Source: Pseudomonas sp. CFII64 (GTDB lineage Bacteria; Pseudomonadota; Gammaproteobacteria; Pseudomonadales; Pseudomonadaceae). Taken from it: a stretch of 64,000 nt of DNA. The stretch's first letter is position 1; the number at the start of each line of letters is the position of its first letter. Positions 24,534-33,549 of the stretch are shown here, piece by piece. Location: the NCBI RefSeq assembly GCF_000416235.1, contig NZ_ATLO01000035.1, positions 124,001 to 188,000 on the forward strand, in the 5' to 3' direction. Under the pieces are notes generated by a model. That model saw only the letters and a program-made list of their open reading frames with translations. It was not told where the DNA came from and searched no databases. The position numbers were made by a program, and so were the translations under genes.

Positions 24534-26890
24534 GAGGCCGACTCGGTTGCGCTGGCCGCAGGCGCGTGCCCGGCGCGGTTCGCGGCCCATGGTGCGAGCA
24601 TGAAGCTGAACGCCAGGCCGAGGCTGACCGACAAACCAAAGTTGCTGATGGCCGGCGTGCCGGACACCGCCAGCAGGCCAAACGACAGCCAGGTCGTGAC
24701 CGCTGCAAGCAAGGTGCCCAACAGACTGACCGCCGCGCCGCCGATCTGCTCGCGCATCAGAATCGCGTAGTCGACGCTGATCGCCGTCACCAGCAACAGG
24801 CCGAACAGGCTGAACAGCGTCAATGGCTGACCGAGCCAGCCAAGGCTCGCCAGACTGCACAGCGCCGCCAGCAGCGGCAACGCGACAATGCGCAACGCGC
24901 CGCCGAGCCCGAAAGGCAGGATCAGCAACAAGACGATCAATACGCAGGACAGCAGTTTGAGTTCGGCGGCGCTGATTTGTGTCGCGGCAAACACAGTATT
25001 CAGTTCGCCCAGGCGATCCACCAGTTGCACGCCTTCAAGATCCTGCGCCTGCACGCGCAGCAGCGCCGGATTATTCAAGCCTTGCAGGCTGACCAGCCCG
25101 GCGACGCCATCGTCGGTTGCACCCAGCCAAAGGGTGCGCCAGGGTTCGCCGAGTGGTCCGGCCAATACCGTTTCGATATCGGCATTGGGCAGCGCTTGCA
25201 GGCGCGTCAATTCGGTCTGCAAGGCCGCAGCCGGTACGCCAAGATCAACCAGCGGCTGCCACTGGCTGGCCAGTTGACCCAGCGCGCGGCGGGTTGCGTC
25301 CTGATCGGAAGGTGCTGCGACCAGTTGATTGAGCGACATATAGCCTTGCAGTTTTTCCATGCTCACCAGTTGATCAAGCCGCTGACTCAGCGCCGTCTGG
25401 CGTTCGAGCAATTGCTGCTGATCCTTGCCGCGCACCAGGAAAAACTGGCTGGTGGGCTGGAAACCGGTGATGCGCGCGATGGCCTGGGCTTCGTCGGTTA
25501 ATGATTGCGGAGCGGCAACCCATTGGCGAATGTCGTTCTTGGTGGTCAATTGCCACAGCCCGCCCGCGCAGAAGGCCAGCAGCAGCGCCAGGAGAACTGG
25601 CGTGCAAACCCGTCGCAGCAACGCTTCGCGGCAGGCCAGCATGTGTTCTGCCAGGTGCAGCGGCCATTGCGCCGGGCGCAACTCGACGTTGTTGAGCAAG
25701 GCGGGCAGCAGGCAAACGGCGGTCAGGTACGCGCCGATCAAGCCCGCCGCCGAGAACACGGCGATCTGGGTCAGCGCCGGGAATGGCGTCCAGGCCAGCG
25801 CCAGATAGCCGATGCAACTGGTGGCCAGACTCAACGTCAGGCCCGGCAGCGTCAGGCGCAACGCCGGCCAGCTGCGCCAAGGCTTGAGGCTCCAGCTTTT
25901 CGACAGGTAATGCAGCGGGTAATCCACGGCCACGCCGATCAGGCTGGAGCCGAGCACCAGCGTCATGACATGCATGTGGCCGAACAGCGCCACGCAGGCC
26001 ACGGCACCGAACAGCATGCCGACCAGCACCGGGACGAACGCCAGCAACACGCGCCAGCGGCGGAATGCCAGTAACAGCAGCAACAGAATCCCCACCGTCG
26101 CGCCGCCGCCGACCCAAGTGATCTCGCGGCTGGCCTGACGCTGACCATCGGCGGCATACAGCAAACCGCTGGCGGCAAGTAACTGGCCGTTGGCCTGCGC
26201 CGCCTGTTGCCGGGCGTTGCTGACCAGATCGGCGACTTGCAGCGGCAACTGCATGTCGAAGGCGTTGCCTTGGGTCCGGGCGCGCAATAACACCCAGCTT
26301 TGGCCGTCGGCGGTCGCAATCAATGCGCCGCTGCCAATGTCGGGCTGCACCGAGCCGTGTTGCGGCATGCCGTTCTGAATGCGACCGGTCAGCCCCAGCC
26401 AGTCAGCCTGGCTCGGCACCAGACTGAAGCCGGTGAACGGATCAAACAGGCTTTGCACGCGCTGCTGAATGAACGCCTGGGGGTGCTCGATCAATTGCGC
26501 ACGTTCCAGCGCGGGCAGCATGGCCAGTCGGCCTTGCAGCAATTGCGTGCGCAACGCGGGCAGGTCGGCTTGCAGGCTCCATTGCACCTTTTCGAACAGG
26601 CCGCTGGCTTGCCATTGCTCGCTCAGGCGTTTCGCCAGTTCGATGGCTTGCTGGCGATCAGCATGGCCGACCAGCACCAGCATTTCCCGATTGAGCGGTT
26701 CCTGCATGCGCTGTTCGGCGCACAGTTCCAGGGCATCCGGACTGGTGCCCGGCACCAGTTCCATGAGGTTGGCGGACAACGGCGCACCGTCGCGCCATTG
26801 CCAGCCCGCCAGGGCCAGAACCGCCAGCAGGATGATCAGGAAAAACCGGGGCAACAAGCGTTCAGTCGGCAAAGTCGTGACGCTCCGCAT
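24530..26890 (-). CDS. MMPL-type RND exporter of the aryl polyene cluster
   Basis: A 786-residue inner-membrane transporter with the two-fold RND architecture. A first membrane helix (FFLIILLAVLALAGWQW) is followed by a large periplasmic loop, then five clustered helices around GGGATVGILLLLLLAFRRW. A second periplasmic loop and a second helix bundle (LLLVTAISVDYAILMREQIG) follow. SVDYAILM and GVAVDYPLHYL carry the central Asp-Tyr pairs of MMPL transporters. It is expected to move the aryl polyene-lipid across the inner membrane and hand it to the LolA-like protein. It overlaps the LolA-like gene upstream by 29 bases. Confidence 0.9.
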   Translation of the reverse strand: MRSVTTLPTERLLPRFFLIILLAVLALAGWQWRDGAPLSANLMELVPGTSPDALELCAEQRMQEPLNREMLVLVGHADRQQAIELAKRLSEQWQASGLFEKVQWSLQADLPALRTQLLQGRLAMLPALERAQLIEHPQAFIQQRVQSLFDPFTGFSLVPSQADWLGLTGRIQNGMPQHGSVQPDIGSGALIATADGQSWVLLRARTQGNAFDMQLPLQVADLVSNARQQAAQANGQLLAASGLLYAADGQRQASREITWVGGGATVGILLLLLLAFRRWRVLLAFVPVLVGMLFGAVACVALFGHMHVMTLVLGSSLIGVAVDYPLHYLSKSWSLKPWRSWPALRLTLPGLTLSLATSCIGYLALAWTPFPALTQIAVFSAAGLIGAYLTAVCLLPALLNNVELRPAQWPLHLAEHMLACREALLRRVCTPVLLALLLAFCAGGLWQLTTKNDIRQWVAAPQSLTDEAQAIARITGFQPTSQFFLVRGKDQQQLLERQTALSQRLDQLVSMEKLQGYMSLNQLVAAPSDQDATRRALGQLASQWQPLVDLGVPAAALQTELTRLQALPNADIETVLAGPLGEPWRTLWLGATDDGVAGLVSLQGLNNPALLRVQAQDLEGVQLVDRLGELNTVFAATQISAAELKLLSCVLIVLLLILPFGLGGALRIVALPLLAALCSLASLGWLGQPLTLFSLFGLLLVTAISVDYAILMREQIGGAAVSLLGTLLAAVTTWLSFGLLAVSGTPAISNFGLSVSLGLAFSFMLAPWAANRAGHAPAASATESAS

Positions 26891-27554
26891 CGCTCAAGGC
26901 TGGCACGCTCTGGCTGTCGAGCATCTTCAACAGGGTGCTGTCACCCTGGGTTTCCAGCAGTTCGATGCGCTGCACCAACGGGCCGCCGTCGATATTGATC
27001 TGCTTGAACACTTGCTGGAGCAACAGCGAACGCGGGATCAGGGTCAATTGCCATGCACTTGCATCGCCCTTGAGTTGCAGCTCGAAATCGCGCTGCAAAC
27101 CGCTGCTGTCGCCCTGTAAAACGGCGAGGAACAAGCGATTCTGTTCAGCGCCGGCGCTCTTGGTTGGAAGCATTTGCCAGCCGGTAGTGCTACCGGTTTC
27201 ACGTCGGGCAATGCCCGCCGGGGTGATCCGGTAATCCTGCTTGAGCGGCGTATCCAGCAGCCACAGCAGGCCGAACTCCTTGGCCAGCACGAACTTGCCC
27301 TTGCTCACCAACGGCTGGGGCAGCGCGCGCAGGTGTTTTTCCTGAATGAAACCGCCGCGCACCACCACCGGTTTGGCCAGTTGCTCGCTCAGCTGTTGCA
27401 GGTCGAAGGCGTTCGCCAGGGGCGACAGGCAGAGCAGGGCCAGCATGCTGAATACCGTGGGAGCGAGCTTGCTCGCGAAGAGGCCAGTGAGGCTGGTCCA
27501 TCGCTTTCGCGAGCAAGCTCGCTCCCACAAGTAATATGGCTGCTGACTTTTCAT
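26862..27554 (-). CDS. LolA-like carrier protein with a REPIN inside its N-terminal coding region
   Basis: A 230-residue periplasmic carrier related to LolA. The mature part begins near FDLQQLSEQLAKPVVVRGGFIQEKHL and shows the LolA-like GKFVLAKEFGLLWLLDTPL. The ATG at 27554 overlaps the thioesterase stop (ATGA), so it is coupled. Residues 10-33 (WERACSRKRW...KLAPT) are encoded by a REPIN at 27457-27528. That element is 72 bases long, so the frame is kept, and the real signal-peptide core (MLALLCLSPLANA) now starts at residue 37. Either the protein has an unusually long basic n-region, or an internal start is used. It should shuttle the aryl polyene-lipid through the periplasm. Confidence 0.82.
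   Translation of the reverse strand: MKSQQPYYLWERACSRKRWTSLTGLFASKLAPTVFSMLALLCLSPLANAFDLQQLSEQLAKPVVVRGGFIQEKHLRALPQPLVSKGKFVLAKEFGLLWLLDTPLKQDYRITPAGIARRETGSTTGWQMLPTKSAGAEQNRLFLAVLQGDSSGLQRDFELQLKGDASAWQLTLIPRSLLLQQVFKQINIDGGPLVQRIELLETQGDSTLLKMLDSQSVPALSDAERHDFAD
27457..27528. repeat. REPIN inside the LolA-like gene
   Basis: Inverted halves 27457-27480 and 27504-27528 of the GTGGGAGCGAGCTTGCTCGCG class, separated by about 23 bases. It is the only REPIN in the window that lies inside a coding region; the others are between genes. Its length of 72 bases preserves the reading frame. Confidence 0.93.
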
Positions 27555-27976
27555 GACAAAACCCTTTCAACAGCATCGGTAAACACTTTCGGCGAAGCCA
27601 GCTGCATCTCGCGGCTTTCGATATGCACGGCGACCTGAATAGAACTGGCGCGGGTCATGCGTTCGCCGGTTTCGGCGTCGCTGATCAGGTAATTGATCTT
27701 CAAGCGGCTTTCCCATTCCACGAGGCTGGCGCGCACGATCAGCCGCTGGCCGAAGGTTGCGCCGCGCACGTAGCGCAATTGCAGATCGATCACCGGCCAG
27801 CCGTAGCCCGAAGCGAGCATCTGCGTGTAGTTGTGGCCGATGTGGTCGAGCAACGCACAGCGCGCCACTTCCAGGTATTTCACGTAATGGCCGTGCCAGA
27901 CGACGTTCATCATGTCGATGTCGAAAAACGGCACGACGAACTCGGTGTCCGCATGAATGACGCCTTTACTGCGCAT
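27551..27976 (-). CDS. acyl-CoA/acyl-ACP thioesterase (4-hydroxybenzoyl-CoA thioesterase-like)
   Basis: A 141-residue single hotdog thioesterase. The signature FFDIDMMNVVWHGHYVKYLEVARCALL contains the catalytic Asp (FFDIDMMNVVWHGHY) and the fold-defining helix. In described APE clusters a thioesterase (ApeK type) releases or edits acyl chains. ATG at 27976 overlaps the end of the ammonia-lyase gene by 11 bases; an upstream extension in the same frame lies within that gene and is not needed. It is coupled to the LolA-like gene downstream. Confidence 0.87.
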   Translation of the reverse strand: MRSKGVIHADTEFVVPFFDIDMMNVVWHGHYVKYLEVARCALLDHIGHNYTQMLASGYGWPVIDLQLRYVRGATFGQRLIVRASLVEWESRLKINYLISDAETGERMTRASSIQVAVHIESREMQLASPKVFTDAVERVLS

Positions 27977-29513
27977 GCAACCTCCAGTGGCAATCAGCGA
28001 TACGTTGCAGGCACAGACGCAGTTCGCCTTCCAGCGCGCGGTCTTCGATGACCGGCGGGAAATCTTGCGCCAACTGTTCGTGCATGGCGGCCAACGCGGG
28101 TGGCAGCGGGCGGGCATCGGCGGCCTTGCTGCGCAGCCAGACGCCCTGATTGGCGGCGATCAAGGTGGCGGCGGCGACTTGTTCGGTCAATTCCAGCACA
28201 CGAATCGCGTCACGGGCGGCGATGGTGCCCATGCTCACTTTGTCCTGGTTGTGGCATTCGGTGGAGCGGGAAAACACGCTGGCCGGCATGGTGTTTTTCA
28301 GAGCTTCCGCAGTCCAGGCGCTGGTGCCGATCTGCACCGCCTTGAAGCCGTGATTGAGCATCGCCCGCTCGGCAGTCGCGCCGGACAGGTTGCTTGGCAA
28401 GCCGTGGTTGTAGCGTTCGTCGACCAACAGCGCGAGCTGGCGATCCAGCAGATCTGCAACGTTGGCGACCAGATTTTTCAGGCTGTCCATGGCGAAAGCG
28501 ATGTGCCCGCCGTAGAAATGCCCGCCGTGCAGCACGCGCTCGGCTTCGGCGTCGATGATCGGGTTGTCGTTGGCACTGTTGAGTTCGATCTCGATGAACG
28601 AGCGCAGCCAGTTCAGGCTGTCAGCCAGAACGCCCAATACATGGGGCGCGCAACGCAGGGAATAGCGATCCTGCAGACGATGCAACGGCGCAGTGGGTGC
28701 GTCGATGGCCAGGTCCTTGCGCAACCAGGCGGCGACTTGCATCTGCCCCGGATGCGGTTTGGCGGCAAACAAACGCTCGTCGAAATGCTCGGGATTGCCC
28801 TGCAACGCCACGACGTTCAGCGCGGTAATCCGGGTTGCCAGTTGCAGCAGGTAATCGGCGCGGGCGAAGGCCAGGCAAGCCAGACCGGTCATGACCGCCG
28901 TGCCGTTCATCAGCGCCAGGGCTTCCTTGGGGCGCAGCACCAAAGGCTCCCAACCCAACTCGCGATGCACGTCGCTGGCCTGGCGGCGCTCGCCACGGAA
29001 CATGACTTCGCGCTCGCCGGACAGCGTCGCGGCGACATACGACAGCGGCGTCAGATCACCACTGGCGCCCACCGAACCTTCTTCCGGAATCAGCGGCAGC
29101 ACGTCCTGATCGAGAAACGCCTGCAAGCGTTCCAGCAACTCGACACGCACCCCGGAAACCCCCTGACACAACGATTGCAAACGCGCCGCAAGTACCGCGC
29201 GAGTGGCTTGCGCATCCAGCAGTTTGCCCAGGCCGCAGCCATGAAAGGTGTACAGATGACGCGGCAAGGCTTCCACATGATGCAGCGGCACGGCCACCAC
29301 GCAGGAATCGCCATAACCGGTGGTCACGCCGTAAATCACGCCTTCCTTGTCCAGCAGCGAATCGAGAAACTGCGCGCCCTTGGCGATGCGCTGGCGAAAG
29401 GCGCTGTCACTTTGCAGGGTGGTGGGCACTTGGCGATTGGCCAGGGCCAGCACGTCTTCAATCTGCAATGCACGTTCGCCGAAGGTAACCGGCTCAGGAA
29501 CTTGATTCGTCAT
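27966..29513 (-). CDS. aromatic amino acid ammonia-lyase (HAL/PAL/TAL family)
   Basis: A 515-residue lyase. It has the MIO-forming tripeptide Ala150-Ser151-Gly152 in GSVGASGDLTPLSYVAATL, and the preceding YGVTTGYGDS loop. Family members deaminate histidine, phenylalanine or tyrosine to the unsaturated acid. The residue pair that decides the substrate is Phe90-His91 (LYTFHGCGLG), where histidine lyases usually have Ser-His, tyrosine lyases His-Leu and phenylalanine lyases Phe-Leu. The preference is therefore unclear. In this cluster a cinnamic or coumaric acid starter for the polyene is a reasonable role, but a histidine-like substrate is not excluded. It overlaps the acyltransferase gene by 20 bases. 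Confidence 0.88.
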   Translation of the reverse strand: MTNQVPEPVTFGERALQIEDVLALANRQVPTTLQSDSAFRQRIAKGAQFLDSLLDKEGVIYGVTTGYGDSCVVAVPLHHVEALPRHLYTFHGCGLGKLLDAQATRAVLAARLQSLCQGVSGVRVELLERLQAFLDQDVLPLIPEEGSVGASGDLTPLSYVAATLSGEREVMFRGERRQASDVHRELGWEPLVLRPKEALALMNGTAVMTGLACLAFARADYLLQLATRITALNVVALQGNPEHFDERLFAAKPHPGQMQVAAWLRKDLAIDAPTAPLHRLQDRYSLRCAPHVLGVLADSLNWLRSFIEIELNSANDNPIIDAEAERVLHGGHFYGGHIAFAMDSLKNLVANVADLLDRQLALLVDERYNHGLPSNLSGATAERAMLNHGFKAVQIGTSAWTAEALKNTMPASVFSRSTECHNQDKVSMGTIAARDAIRVLELTEQVAAATLIAANQGVWLRSKAADARPLPPALAAMHEQLAQDFPPVIEDRALEGELRLCLQRIADCHWRLHAQ

Positions 29514-30438
29514 CGGACTTCCAGAAAGGATAGAAATTGAACCATTGTTGCGGGGCTTGCAGGCAATAGTGGCTGAGGCGGTCGGCGTAACGCTGCGCCC
29601 ATTGGCCGATCACTTGCTGGCGATCGCTGCGCCGCCATTCGATGGCATCGGCGAACGGTTCGAGAATCACCCGATAGCCGTTCGCGCCCTTGAGGCAGAA
29701 AATCAGATGGATCGGGCATTTCAGCAGCCCGGCCAGCAGCCATGGGCCTTGAGGAAACGCAGCGGTGCCGCCGAGGAAATCCACCTTGGCATTACGCCCG
29801 CCATGCAGCGCGACGCGATCACCGGCAATCGCCAGCCATTCGCCGCGATCCAGACGCTCGCTCAATTGGAGCATGATCATCGGGTTCAGCTCGCTGACCT
29901 GAATCAGCCGCAAGTGAGTGGCCCCGGCTTCGCCCAGCAAGCGATTGAAACGTTCGGCGTGCTTGGTGTGGACCAACACGTTCATGGTGACTTTTTCGCC
30001 CAGCTCGGCCAGCGCGCGGCAGACTTCAAGGTTGCCCAGGTGCGCGCCCACCAGCATCTGCCCGCGCTGACCGCGCAATTGGGTGCGTAAACCGGCGGGG
30101 TCGACGATATCGATCTGTTCCAGGCGCAACTTGCCGTTCCACACGTCGAGCTTGTCCAGCAACGAGTCGGCAAACGCCATGAACTGGCCGAACACCCGGC
30201 GTTGGGTCGGCAGCAATTCCGGTCGCGCGCTCCATTGGGCCAGCCGCCGCTGGTATTCCCAGGCGCTTTTGCGCGCCTGACGACCAAACAGAAAAAAGTA
30301 CAGGACAATGCCGTACAGCAACGGGCTCAATACCCGTCGACCCAGACGCTTGGCGGCCCAGGCGGTGAGCTGCATGAGCATGAAACTGCCGCGTTCTTCG
30401 TGATCGGCCCAGTGTTTATCCGACTGCTGATTGCTCAT
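29494..30438 (-). CDS. LpxL/HtrB-like lipid acyltransferase of the aryl polyene cluster
   Basis: A 314-residue acyltransferase of the lauroyl/myristoyl (LpxL, HtrB) family. An N-terminal membrane anchor region (VLSPLLYGIVLYFFLFG) precedes the HxxxxE active-site motif (GAHLGNLEVCRAL). AIAGDRVALHGGRNAKVDFLG corresponds to the family's second conserved block. It probably attaches the aryl polyene or a fatty acyl chain to the lipid anchor at the inner membrane. The start ATG at 30438 overlaps the end of the glycosyltransferase gene by 4 bases. Confidence 0.86.
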   Translation of the reverse strand: MSNQQSDKHWADHEERGSFMLMQLTAWAAKRLGRRVLSPLLYGIVLYFFLFGRQARKSAWEYQRRLAQWSARPELLPTQRRVFGQFMAFADSLLDKLDVWNGKLRLEQIDIVDPAGLRTQLRGQRGQMLVGAHLGNLEVCRALAELGEKVTMNVLVHTKHAERFNRLLGEAGATHLRLIQVSELNPMIMLQLSERLDRGEWLAIAGDRVALHGGRNAKVDFLGGTAAFPQGPWLLAGLLKCPIHLIFCLKGANGYRVILEPFADAIEWRRSDRQQVIGQWAQRYADRLSHYCLQAPQQWFNFYPFWKSDDESSS

Positions 30439-31169
30439 GGCAGCCACCGTCGCCAGAGAATCAACGGGAAACGCGCGAGCATGCCAAAGAACAATCGGGT
30501 GTGCATTTTCGTGATCAGCACATTGTCGTGAAACATGCGGAAGTGCGACACGCCGTCCTGTGGGTAATGCACGTTGACGGGCAACCACTGCATCGGCAGA
30601 TTGCGCCACGCCAGACGCACCAGAATGTCCGAGTCGAAATCCATGCGTTTGCCGATCTGCACCGTATCGATCAGCTGCACCACGGGCTGCAGCGGGTAAA
30701 TCCGGAAGCCGCACATGGAATCCTTGATCTGCAGTGAAAGCGTGTTCACCCAGACCCAGAAGTGCGTCAGGTAACGGGCGTACAGCCGGCCTTTGGGCAC
30801 GCTGGCATCGTATTGCGGGTAGCCGCAGATCACTGCATTCGGCTGTTGCCGGGAATGTTCGATGAACAGCGCGATGTCGCTTAGATCGTGCTGGCCGTCG
30901 GCATCGACTTGCAGTGCGTGGCTGAAACCCCTGCGCTGGGCCTCGCGAAACCCCGCCATCACCGCGCCACCTTTGCCTTGATTGGCGGGCAGCGTGAGCA
31001 GGTGGACGTTCTCGCCTTGCGCCAGCGTGCGTAACACCGCCGCACAAGCGGGGCTGCTGGCGTCATCCACCAACACACACGGCAACCCCGCTGCCAACAC
31101 CGCTGCTACCACGGCCGACACGGCGTGTTCATGGTCGAACACCGGAATGATTGCGCAGGGGTTATGCAT
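30435..31169 (-). CDS. family 2 glycosyltransferase of the aryl polyene cluster
   Basis: A 244-residue GT-A fold glycosyltransferase. The nucleotide-sugar motifs are AIIPVFDHEHAV at the start, VLVDDASSP, and the metal-binding VDADGQHDLSDI. It should add a sugar or related group to the lipid anchor that carries the polyene. ATG at 31169 was chosen because it gives the canonical GT2 start; in-frame sequence upstream is a REPIN. The 119-base gap from the ligase gene is the widest in the cluster, and it holds that REPIN. Confidence 0.86.
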   Translation of the reverse strand: MHNPCAIIPVFDHEHAVSAVVAAVLAAGLPCVLVDDASSPACAAVLRTLAQGENVHLLTLPANQGKGGAVMAGFREAQRRGFSHALQVDADGQHDLSDIALFIEHSRQQPNAVICGYPQYDASVPKGRLYARYLTHFWVWVNTLSLQIKDSMCGFRIYPLQPVVQLIDTVQIGKRMDFDSDILVRLAWRNLPMQWLPVNVHYPQDGVSHFRMFHDNVLITKMHTRLFFGMLARFPLILWRRWLP

Positions 31170-31184
31170 GAGGTGAACAGCCTG

Positions 31185-31276
31185 TTGGAGCGAGGCTTGC
31201 CCGCGAAGACAATATTCCTGATCCAGATAATGCTTCGGATGTACCGGCCAATTCGCGGGCAAGCTCGCTGCCACAG
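31185..31276. repeat. REPIN inside the aryl polyene cluster
   Basis: Inverted halves 31185-31208 (TGGAGCGAGGCTTGCCCGCG) and 31252-31276. It separates the ligase-dehydratase gene from the glycosyltransferase gene, in a cluster whose other genes almost all overlap. It could change mRNA stability between upstream and downstream genes. Confidence 0.85.
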
Positions 31277-31288
31277 GTTTTGTTGCGC

Positions 31289-32983
31289 TTAAACATCCGC
31301 CACCTCCAGCAATATCCGCCCGCTGGAGCACGCGGCTTCGCTGTTGCGATAGGTGAAGTAGAGTTTGCCGCGTTCGGCGTCGAAGCGCAGGGTCAGGCTG
31401 ATTTCATCGCCTGGGCGGACCAGTTGCTGGAACTTGAGCACTTCCATGCCGGCGAATTTCGGCGGCAGATCCAGCAAACGCTGGCCCAGCGCCATTGCCC
31501 AGTCCACCTGAACCACGCCAGGCAGCACCGGCGCAGATGGGAAATGGCCGCTGAAATAGGCAAGGTCCGCCGGAACATGCAGGTCCAGATGCAGTACGCC
31601 GTCGATCATCTGCTGATTCATCACCTCCGGTTGACGCACTCGCGGTGCCAACAGCAGCGCCTGCACCTCCGCCTGAGGCAATTTGCCCTGCGCGTTGAGC
31701 GGCAATTGCCGCAGCAGACGCCAGCGTCGGGGCAGGGCGATGGCTTCGCAGTGCGGGCGCAAATGCTCGCGCAAGGTTTGGGTCAGGCTGCGTCGGCCCT
31801 GATTGCGCAATGCGTTCAACCCTGCGGCATTGAGCACCACCAAGGCGCCCAGCGACGCGCGTTTCTCCTGAATGACCCCCAAGCGCGCCTCGTTCACCCA
31901 GGCATGGCAGGTCAGCGCCTGTTCCAGCAGCGGCAGGGAAATGCGCTTTTCTTCGAGTTTGACGATGCGGTCCAGACGACCCAGCAATTCGAAGCGGCCG
32001 TCCTCGCTCATGCGCACGGCATCGGCGCTGTGTTCGATGTGGCCCGGTGGCATATAGGTTGAACTGATCAGCAGCGCACCATCGCCATCCTGCTCCAGCC
32101 GCACGCCGTCGAACGCCTGCCAGTGGTTTTCGCCCTGACGCCAGGCAATGCCACCGGTTTCCGAGCTGCCGAGAATTTCCGTCGGCCATTGCCCGAGCCG
32201 TGCATGCAGGCTCGCGGCGGCTTCGCCGGGCAATGCGCCGCCCGAGGAAAACACCCGGCGCACCGCGCTCAAGGCCGGCCAGTCGAGGTTGTCGCCCATG
32301 CGTTTGAGCAGCGCGGGGCTGGCAACCCAGGCAAAAGCCGGGTGTTCGCGACTGGCGCGCTGCAAGTCTTCCGGAAAAGGCAATTGTTTGCGTACGAAAC
32401 TGCGCCCGGCACTCAGCGGCCACAACACGCGAAACAGCAGGCCGTAAATATGCTGACTCGCCACGCTGCCGATGATGCAGGCCTGACCCAGTTCCGCGCC
32501 CCACAGGGATTCCAGCGCCTGAATCTCGTTGGCCAGCTGCCGCAGGCGCTTTTCAATCAGCTTGGGTTCGCCGCTGGAGCCGGAGGTACACAGGCTCAGG
32601 CGGCATTGGTCCAGATCCAGCAAGGCGGGCGGCAGGGGATCGGCGTGCAGCTCGCGCAAATGGAGGTCGCCGGGCTGATCGGTCAGCCAGCCATCGACGT
32701 GGTCGGCCCAGCGTTCGCGGGTCTGCGCTTGCAGGTCGGCGGGCAGCAGCACGCTGACGCCGGCCCGCCAGGCACCGAACAAGGCGACGGCCAGTTCCCC
32801 GGCATCTTCCAGGTGCAGCGCCAGACGCTCGATGCCCCGGGCTTGCAATGCAGCGGCGAGGCTCAAGGCCTGGGTGCAGAATTGCGCGTGGTTCAGCGCG
32901 GGTGCCTGGGTCAGTTCGCGGTCGGCCTGGGGTTCGAGCAACAGTTGCTCAGGCTTGATCCAGTTGAGGGCGATCGGATTCAT
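31289..32983 (-). CDS. aryl acyl-ACP ligase fused to a hotdog dehydratase domain
   Basis: A 564-residue two-domain protein. Residues 1 to about 430 are an AMP-forming ligase: the ATP loop CTSGSSGEPKLIEKRL, motif GRLDRIVKLEEKRI, and the catalytic Lys in NAQGKLPQAE are present. It should activate the aromatic starter acid and load the carrier protein. The C-terminal part (about 440-564) is a FabA/FabZ-type hotdog (FSGHFPSAPVLPGVVQVDW) and may pair with the dehydratase at 19245. ATG at 32983 lies six bases after the upstream stop; an in-frame ATG at 33001 is the alternative. Described APE clusters often keep the two activities as separate genes. Confidence 0.87.
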   Translation of the reverse strand: MNPIALNWIKPEQLLLEPQADRELTQAPALNHAQFCTQALSLAAALQARGIERLALHLEDAGELAVALFGAWRAGVSVLLPADLQAQTRERWADHVDGWLTDQPGDLHLRELHADPLPPALLDLDQCRLSLCTSGSSGEPKLIEKRLRQLANEIQALESLWGAELGQACIIGSVASQHIYGLLFRVLWPLSAGRSFVRKQLPFPEDLQRASREHPAFAWVASPALLKRMGDNLDWPALSAVRRVFSSGGALPGEAAASLHARLGQWPTEILGSSETGGIAWRQGENHWQAFDGVRLEQDGDGALLISSTYMPPGHIEHSADAVRMSEDGRFELLGRLDRIVKLEEKRISLPLLEQALTCHAWVNEARLGVIQEKRASLGALVVLNAAGLNALRNQGRRSLTQTLREHLRPHCEAIALPRRWRLLRQLPLNAQGKLPQAEVQALLLAPRVRQPEVMNQQMIDGVLHLDLHVPADLAYFSGHFPSAPVLPGVVQVDWAMALGQRLLDLPPKFAGMEVLKFQQLVRPGDEISLTLRFDAERGKLYFTYRNSEAACSSGRILLEVADV

Positions 32984-32988
32984 GGGGT

Positions 32989-33549
32989 TCAAGTGTTCCA
33001 TTTGAGTTCGCCGCTGCGCACGCGCCGGCGGACTATCCATTCGCCTGCAAACAGCAAGGCCATCAACCCGTAGGAAATCAGCCCGGTGTACAGCGTCCAC
33101 CACGACAGCGGCGCCCACAGGGTCAGGGCCGCAGCCATCAGGCCGTTGCCGAGGAAGAACCAGCACCAGACTTCAGTGACCTTGCGCGTGTAGCGCACCG
33201 CGACGACGGGCAGATCCGCTTCACGCATGCGCGCCAGACGCTCGACCATCGGTGGGCCATAAATCAGGCTCAAGCCAAACAGGCCCAGCATCGAGGCGCT
33301 GATCAGCACCGGATACCAGCGCAGCAACAGCGGGCTGTTGAACGCGCCCAGAAGCAGGCAAAAACCAAGGGCGACCAGCGGCGTGATCAGGCTGCCGGGG
33401 CGCTTTTCGGAGGTCAGCGCACGCCCTAGCCACAGGCTGCCGAGCAGTAAGGCGAACTGCCACGGGGCGAAGTGTTCGGTGCCGTAATAAACGGCAAATG
33501 GATACACCGCGCCCGCCAGCAGCAGCCCTGCGCCGATCAGCCGCTTCAT
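32989..33549 (-). CDS. COG4648-type membrane protein of the aryl polyene cluster
   Basis: A 186-residue integral membrane protein with about five hydrophobic segments (LIGAGLLLAGAVYPFAVYYG, LITPLVALGFCLLLGAF, and others). Proteins of this type, labelled COG4648, are regular members of APE clusters, between the acyl carrier proteins and the ligase. The function is not established. The gene overlaps the carrier protein gene upstream by 4 bases and ends just before the ligase start. A role in anchoring the synthase complex at the membrane is inference only. Confidence 0.8.
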   Translation of the reverse strand: MKRLIGAGLLLAGAVYPFAVYYGTEHFAPWQFALLLGSLWLGRALTSEKRPGSLITPLVALGFCLLLGAFNSPLLLRWYPVLISASMLGLFGLSLIYGPPMVERLARMREADLPVVAVRYTRKVTEVWCWFFLGNGLMAAALTLWAPLSWWTLYTGLISYGLMALLFAGEWIVRRRVRSGELKWNT

